From positions 182,347-246,346 of the forward strand of contig JAJEKB010020892.1 in NCBI GenBank assembly GCA_022393335.1: a stretch of 64,000 nt of DNA, in the 5' to 3' direction. Shown piece by piece: positions 58,134 to 64,000 of the stretch. Each line of letters opens with the position of its first letter. Position 1 is the stretch's first letter. Origin of the DNA: Macrotrachela quadricornifera (taxonomy: Eukaryota; Rotifera; Eurotatoria; Philodinida; Philodinidae). The notes under the pieces are model-generated. The model was not told the origin of the DNA, did no database searches, and saw only the letters and a program-made list of their open reading frames with translations. Position numbers and translations under genes: made by a program.

Positions 58134-60735
58134 GTAACGCTCATCGCTACGACTTGCTTAACCCTCGACTGAATCTGATCTAATTATCATTCATAATGAC
58201 TTGCTGGATTTTGACATAAAAACTACTACTGAATATATACATTACAAATAGATACATTGTATAATATTACCACTGACAAATACTGTATAAAAAGATTAAG
58301 TCTTCAACTTTTTTCTGTTAAGAAGCTCTGAAAGGAATTTTAAGAGCCAGGCCGCAGTTGATCGTCGGCGTCCCTCCGCTCCACCATTTCCGTCTGTTCG
58401 GTTACCTGTATGATACGGGTAGAATTCAAAATAGTGATTCTTTTTTCTGTAAAAAACATCTTCTAACGGAACTTGATAAATCTATGAGAAGAGCACTTGA
58501 TGTCAATTGTTCACTATCAATTTTTACTGTACAGAATAAAATAAGAAGATTACTCGATGTAAAGTGGTTAAATCAAAACTCCAGACTGTATAGCGAGAAT
58601 GGGCATCACAGCTATACAATACTAAATCTCACAATCTCAGTTCAGACAAATTCTTTTCTCATAACTCCTCCCCCTTACAACATGCAAAAGCGACGAAGTA
58701 CCAAAAAATGGTGTTCCTACGTTGAGTAGAGCTACATCATGGGGGAGGAAGAGAAGCGGAAGGGTGTGAAAGGAGTTTTGTTTACTTCAGTCACTGGAAA
58801 ATTGTTACACGGTGTCTTAGTTTAGATATCTGACATATTCTAAAATTTTTGTTGTCCGAGTTATTTCAACTAATGAATGACATATTTTCTTTGATACATC
58901 TAATCTACACAAAGAAATATTCTACAAGCAGCAGAAATCAAATTATATGTTCGGTTTAATGTGCTTCTAGTGGGCACTTATCAGATAAGTAATATATAGA
59001 TAAGGATTATCTTATAGATTTGCTGAACGTTTTCGGGAAAATATAAAGATACCAGTATTCTTTAACGAAAAAAAGTTTCTGTAAGTTTTGTCATAATTAT
59101 TCGATCGCCAGCTTTGCCCTTCATTATGATTCGCGGATTGAGAAATTTTTAAAGGAAGTGTGATTAAGCAAAAGGGACGATTACGATAAAAATATAATAT
59201 TTCCAAGTAAAAGTAGCACGAAATCAGCTTCAAAGAGAGAATGCGGTCAATATCACCACGCCACTGTAGAATTCGCCTCTGATCATTATACACAGTAAGT
59301 CACATTTTCTACTTTAATTTCTTTCGCGTACAATTGTAAATTCAGCTCCAAGTCAATCATCACAACTATTTTTGGTTCATAAGTAGTGATCTGCGTGATT
59401 GATATTTTTGATCACGATCACGAATGTTAGATTGTATCTAAAGTAGAAATATGTGGGACCAAGTTTATTAGTCCTGGTCTTGCCGTAATCTCAGTGACTT
59501 GTTTCGATTGGTGCAGGTCATCGGTTCGGTTATAAAGGGTGGTCACAAAGTTTCGACCCCTCATCATAGATGGACTATATTTATGAAAATCTTATACACA
59601 ATTAATTGGTCAAATGGTGTGATTTTGTAGAGAAAAAGGCGGGCTATCTTTCTATATGAGATGTTTTGAAATGCTTCAGTATAAGATAATCATATGACCA
59701 TTTTATTTCTCTCGAGTAAGCTTTTCTCATTTTACATTTTTAAAAAACCGTGTTGCGCATAATTTTTTCATTATTTTTGCGTTCTTAAATGCTTTAAAAT
59801 CGATTCCTGGGTATTAGTTTTTCACGCTGCATCTGGTGAGTTGATTTTAAAGCAGCTGCGGATGTAAAAATAATGAAAAAAAACTAGTTTTGTTGAAAAT
59901 TGGATGTTTTTCTTCCTAACCAAAAAAACAGAATTTTTTCAAATTTTTTATGATATTTTATTGTTTTTTTTTATTTTTATGCCAGGAAAATGGCTTAAAA
60001 GATTTTAAATATATATAGTTTTGTAGAACTCGACGTGCTCTATCAAAGCACGTAAAAATATACCAGAAGAAAAACTTTTATTCCATTTTTGAATTAGTGG
60101 TGCCTTAATTTTCTACCTCAAAAAGTGTAAAATTTCTGAAAGTTTATTAGTTTCGACATCAAAAAGTTTCGACAACTCCCTTTATTTGGTATCAATAAAT
60201 GCAGTTTTTGACAAGCTTTCATCTAGTATAAAATTCATTAAGTGTTCAACTTGAAATCATAACGCTATCTCCCTAGCAGAATGTTATGCACAACACGGTT
60301 TTTTAAAAACGCAAAATGAGAAAAGCTTACTCGAGGGAAATAAAAATGGCCATATGATTATCTTATACTGAAGCATTTCAAAACATCTCATATAGAAAGA
60401 TAGCCCGCCTTTTTCTCTACAAAATCACACCATTTGACCAATTAATTGTGTATAAGATTTTCATAAATATAGTCCATCTATGATGAGGGGTCGAAATTTC
60501 GTGACCACCCCTTTAGGCTGTTTCTTACAATCCGTTTTAGCGATTATTGAGATAAACTTGAGATTTTTTTTATACAACTATCGTCAAGAACACTATTATT
60601 GAGCTGTTTGTTTTTGGTTTATATTTATATATCCTCTTAGTTATAGTTCTCAAAGCAGAATTCATGAAACAATGAGAAAATATTTAGACCGATTTCAGTC
60701 GAGGGTGAAGCGAGTCGCACCGGCGAGCGTTATTT
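58134..60735. mobile_element. 2.6-kb inverted-repeat element inserted at the integrase break
   Basis: The left end TAACGCTCATCGCTACGACT, then TGCTTAACCCTCGACTGAA, is mirrored at 60698-60735 by TTTCAGTCGAGGGTGAAGCG and AGTCGCACCGGCGAGCGTTA. A related left end is at 32397. The plus-strand ORF 58358-58729 (123 codons) has no recognised domain and weak support, so the element may be non-autonomous. No clear target duplication is visible. It encloses a separate foldback MITE. Confidence 0.68.
59535..60513. mobile_element. Foldback MITE nested in the 2.6-kb element
   Basis: AAGGGTGGTCACAAAGTTTC at 59535 is mirrored by GAAATTTCGTGACCACC ending about 60513, with TA on both sides (59533-59534, 60514-60515). 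Arms of at least 225 bp include AATTAATTGGTCAAATGGTG and its inverse. This is a Tc1/mariner-type non-autonomous element. Confidence 0.9.
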
Positions 60736-60880
60736 ATGAATAAAGATGACCATAATAGTGACGATGATGATGACGATGACAGCGAATCATTGAAAACAAC
60801 AATAAACTATGACGATCGAACTCTTTTCCATCTGCTTTCTACACCTTAATCCATTCTCTTGAAAAGACAAAAATTCCCAT
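60736..60880. other. Short spacer with GATGAC-like simple run
   Basis: GATGATGATGACGATGACAG near 60760 is a small simple repeat. No gene. Confidence 0.5.
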
Positions 60881-61860
60881 ATTCCCATTCTTTATCCCCT
60901 TCGTCTCTCATATATCTCCTCATTATCCAAATGCAACTAAAACCGCCCACTACTCAATCTATACATATTCCTACTCTCCCAACTTTAAAATGCATCTATT
61001 TTGCATTTTAGATTTTATCAGTCATCGCCAAAAAAAAGTCAATGTACATCCATCACAATCAAATAATGATATAATGCAACCAACGAATCAATTCAACAAT
61101 AAAAACAACCCATTTCTATACATATACATCAACAACTATTATAACATAAACAAGAACAGACTTCCAAAACCGGTTGTGCTAACTCTTACCCATAATTACA
61201 AACTTGAATTACTACCACTCCCGACGAGGAACAATATATCCACAACAAACTTGATTTATTTCTTGAGAAACAATGCATTAACCATAAATCATAAAATACT
61301 CGATCACTGCATCAACAATAAAATCAAGTCCAGCTAAACTACCCCAAACAACCAAAACTGGAATACCATTACCACCAAACAGCAAAAAAGTACTTCCAGT
61401 AATAAAATACTACTTTCCATTTAACTCCACCAACTCATACAAAACCATATAACCGCCCAAAACCTCCATAATTATCCAAACCGACATTCCTAATTATACC
61501 GATCCACACGCTTCGATAAACAATAAAAAAAACTAACAGTAAATATGCAGCAAGGTGAAACCAACGACATACACAAAATAATTAAATACTTCAATATTTC
61601 TCACGATCTTATTTAACAAAAAGAATTCCACATACTGATCAACTATCTACAAAAACAACATTTAATAAAACATTCAGTAGGATAATACTTCATACTAAAC
61701 TTAAACATGAGATCAATATTTCAAGAAATTCATATACCACCAATTCTCGAAATACAAACTAGCACACAACCACCTGATGAGTCCTTGAAATTAGGACGAA
61801 ACGCGTCGTGGTAATCGACTATATATTAACAGCAAAATCGAAACAATAGCATTGTCGTGG
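60881..61860 (+). mobile_element. AC-biased retroelement relic ending in a hammerhead ribozyme
   Basis: The plus strand is strikingly poor in G over about 900 bp, unlike its neighbours. Plus-strand reading gives protein-like fragments in different frames: 60990-61337, then KTGIPLPPNSKKVLPVIKYY near 61355, then DIHKIIKYFNISHDLI near 61570, separated by stops. This looks like a decayed coding sequence. The hammerhead at 61769-61812 and known association of minimal hammerheads with Penelope-like elements suggest such an element, but no reverse transcriptase or GIY-YIG motif is visible. Confidence 0.45.
61769..61812 (+). ncRNA. Hammerhead ribozyme, consensus core
   Basis: In order: ACCAC (stem I), CTGATGA (invariant core), GTCCT-TGAAATT-AGGAC (stem II, five pairs), GAAA (invariant), CGCG (stem III with a minimal loop), TC (cleavage after 61807), GTGGT (stem I). 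Stem I pairs perfectly with its 5' strand. All conserved hammerhead positions are satisfied. The very short stem III is the form reported for Penelope-like retroelements and retrozymes, where a dimeric arrangement may be needed for activity. Confidence 0.85.
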
Positions 61861-62936
61861 TAGCTATACTCACTCTCACCCTCTACCCTCATCCACCCTC
61901 AAGATTTCAGTCAGATCAGATAAAGTTAGATGAAAGTTGTTCGTAGCACAATTGAACACCATGTATGAAAAACTGATTCTGAGAAAAATTCAAAGTAATT
62001 TTAAAATGTCAAAAGTTCATTTCTTGAAGATTCTATAAATTGTATGTTATCGCAACCTTCTATTACTTGTTATTAGAGAGTCAATATTTGACAATTTTTC
62101 GTAAGAACCGAATAAAAAATCGGCGACAGATCGGATTGAGCTCGTTCAAGCGAAAATCGAAAGGTCAATATCAAGCCTCTCTTTAAAACGCAGTAATAAA
62201 GAAAAAGATTTTTTTGATTGAAATATAGTTAAATGTTCAACTTGTATTTTCCTAGATCTTAAGATGAAATAGTGGTTTTAATAAAAAATAATAAAATAGT
62301 TAAAATTATCTTTTTTTTGCTCTATGAGTATTTCATTTTAGTGTATATATTTAGATAACATCGAATAATATTTCTCAAACACTATAAATAGAAATTAATT
62401 AAAAAGAAAAAATACTCACCTTACGCACTATACAAATGATACGTCATGAAATGTGGAAAGAATAAAATCAAGCATTGAGCGAACTCTATAAATTACTATT
62501 CATTAAAAGTGACATTTAACCCACAAATTTGCTATAAAAATATTTTTAATAATTCCAAATATAAGATTTTATTTTCTATTTGCATAATTTTAATTATTTA
62601 AATAATTGAAATTGAATTGAAAAGATTCTGAATATTAACCAATGATAATTTAGACAATCAAACTTCTTGTATTGCAGCAATCTACATAATTGCTATAAAA
62701 TTATGCAACTTAAAATATAGAGAAAAATATTCTATTGCACAACTAAATATAACGTATGTATTACACATTAATTGATGAAAATGACGTGTTCTTTTTTCCA
62801 ATCCTTCTATTTTATACTAACGGTCCATCAAACTGCGTACACGTGTCAAATACTTGAAATTACACAATTGCATCACCTTTAACGTTAGTTAAAAGTGGAA
62901 TAGCATATGAAAAGTGAATAGGTTTTTGTATACGAA
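61861..62936. other. AT-rich 5' flank of the ankyrin gene
   Basis: No gene or repeat supported. It is presumably the promoter region of the gene starting at 62937. Confidence 0.45.
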
Positions 62937-64000
62937 ATGATTGAAAATACAAGAAGTTATTCATCAGTAGTAAAAGAAGATCCTTCAACTGTCAAATTTC
63001 AACTTTTTTATTTAATTCGTCATGGAAAATCGAACGAACTCAATAGATATTTATATGATAGACGATATGCATGCAATTTGCTTAATATGATGTGGACAAA
63101 TCAATCAAAGAATGAATATCTTAGTTTATTGATGATAGCCTCTCTATATGGTCATGATATGATTGTAGAAGATATATTATTATATTCTCCTGATAAATCA
63201 AAAATGATTGAATTAAAAGGACGAGTACATAATCTTAATGGAGATTTAATAGAGAATGTAACTGCATTATGGTGTGCTCTTGATCGATCTCATTATTCTG
63301 TTGCACAGATTTTAATTGAATTAGGTAAAGCTAATGTTAATCATGGTCCAGTTCATCCATTATTAATTGACGCAACAATTAACGGACGATTAGACATTGT
63401 TGATTTTCTTATAAAAAATAAATATGTTGATATAAATCAAACAAAGACAAATGACGAAGATAAATCTAGTTGTCTTATTATATCTGCTAGTTATGATCAT
63501 ACACAAATTATCGATTATCTTATTAAAAATAATGTTGAATTAGAATTAAAGACATCTATTGATGAAAATACAGCATTATCTATTGCTGCAATGAAAGGAC
63601 ATTTAGAATCGGTAAAGATACTTTGTATGGCAGGTGCATCTTCTACAACAAAAAATCATACAAATAAAACACCAATAATTTTAGCAGCTGAAAATGATAA
63701 ATTTGATGTTATCGATTTTTTACTTGAATACAATCATAATAATGAAACTTTTGATGATCTTGAATTATTCATTGCTTCACACATTTTCACATATAAAAAT
63801 ACTGAACATTACAAATCTGAATGGGTAAATAAATTATTACGATATTTAATCATTAAACGAACACAACTTAATATATATAAAATTATTGCCGAACCGATTA
63901 ATGTTTATGATTTTCAACAAGAATGTCAATCAATCGAAGAATTTAATCAAATTGAAAATAATGATGATCGTCTCTATATTGAATCATTAATTATACAAGA
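62937..64000 (+). CDS. FEM1-like ankyrin-repeat protein, 5' part (continues past window)
   Basis: Open for 354 codons from ATG 62937 to the window edge with no stop. The pattern matches FEM1 family proteins, which are substrate receptors of CUL2-type ubiquitin ligases. It includes YLSLLMIASLYGHDMIVEDI, then VTALWCALDRSHYSVAQI, NGRLDIVDFLIKN, CLIISASYDHTQIIDYL, NTALSIAAMKGHLESVKIL, and KTPIILAAENDKFDVIDFLL: about six ankyrin-type helix pairs. The following segment (LELFIASHIFTYKNTEHY) corresponds to the FEM1 region after the repeats. The first Met is chosen because upstream sequence is AT-rich and non-coding. No break is seen; the 3' end is outside the window. A general ankyrin protein is the alternative. 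Confidence 0.8.
   Translation, partial: MIENTRSYSSVVKEDPSTVKFQLFYLIRHGKSNELNRYLYDRRYACNLLNMMWTNQSKNEYLSLLMIASLYGHDMIVEDILLYSPDKSKMIELKGRVHNLNGDLIENVTALWCALDRSHYSVAQILIELGKANVNHGPVHPLLIDATINGRLDIVDFLIKNKYVDINQTKTNDEDKSSCLIISASYDHTQIIDYLIKNNVELELKTSIDENTALSIAAMKGHLESVKILCMAGASSTTKNHTNKTPIILAAENDKFDVIDFLLEYNHNNETFDDLELFIASHIFTYKNTEHYKSEWVNKLLRYLIIKRTQLNIYKIIAEPINVYDFQQECQSIEEFNQIENNDDRLYIESLIIQ

Noticed and set aside
61881..61915. CACCCTC words as telomeric repeat
   Set aside because: Irregular spacing and only a few copies; no telomere-like array is present in the window.
1..64000. tRNA and rRNA genes
   Set aside because: I looked for TTCGA-type T-arms and paired acceptor stems and for conserved rRNA blocks and found none that hold together.

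Overview
The window is AT-rich eukaryotic DNA dominated by DNA transposons and their debris, with a few host genes. The best guess for the source is a bdelloid rotifer or a similar small invertebrate. This rests on very short GT-AG introns (45-62 nt in the intact gene at 43450-46045), host gene families such as FEM1 and APC7, and a mixture of mariner, pogo, foldback, gypsy-integrase and hammerhead-bearing elements. That assignment is an inference; no sequence search was possible.

Layout. 1-7589: a 140-bp tandem repeat, a decayed unrecognised gene (2400-3229), foldback elements and AT-rich filler. 7589-26333: a mariner-type foldback MITE whose right arm is split by a 17.8-kb insertion (8479-26294). 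The insertion has perfect 26-bp terminal inverted repeats and a TAA target duplication, and the interrupted MITE arm resumes exactly on the far side. Inside it are a two-gene transposase cassette (18713-22870) whose proteins share an N-terminal domain, an intact pogo-like DDD transposase (24139-25845) with its own 247-bp inverted repeats, foldback elements, and two hammerhead-ribozyme motifs on the minus strand (17589-17720).

26334-36600: a solo LTR, two foldback elements built on GTTCGGAA-type repeats, two more mariner-type MITEs and an envelope-like remnant. 36799-46045: a dead APC7-like TPR gene, a gene with a PARP-like ADP-ribosyltransferase fold whose second intron holds a foldback element, and an intact nine-exon type II membrane protein with two LamG-like domains. 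46046-51780: a nearly intact mariner, an adjacent foldback MITE with TA duplications, and a truncated second mariner.

52700-64000: a 93-bp satellite array, a small secreted-peptide gene absent from the longer ORFs (54404-54577), a decayed 3'-5' exonuclease gene, a broken gypsy integrase cut by a 2.6-kb inverted-repeat element that itself contains a foldback MITE, an AC-biased relic ending in a consensus hammerhead ribozyme (61769-61812), and the start of a FEM1-like ankyrin gene that runs off the right edge. The genes form no operon or pathway. The main story is nested transposition, with possible ribozyme-bearing retroelements.
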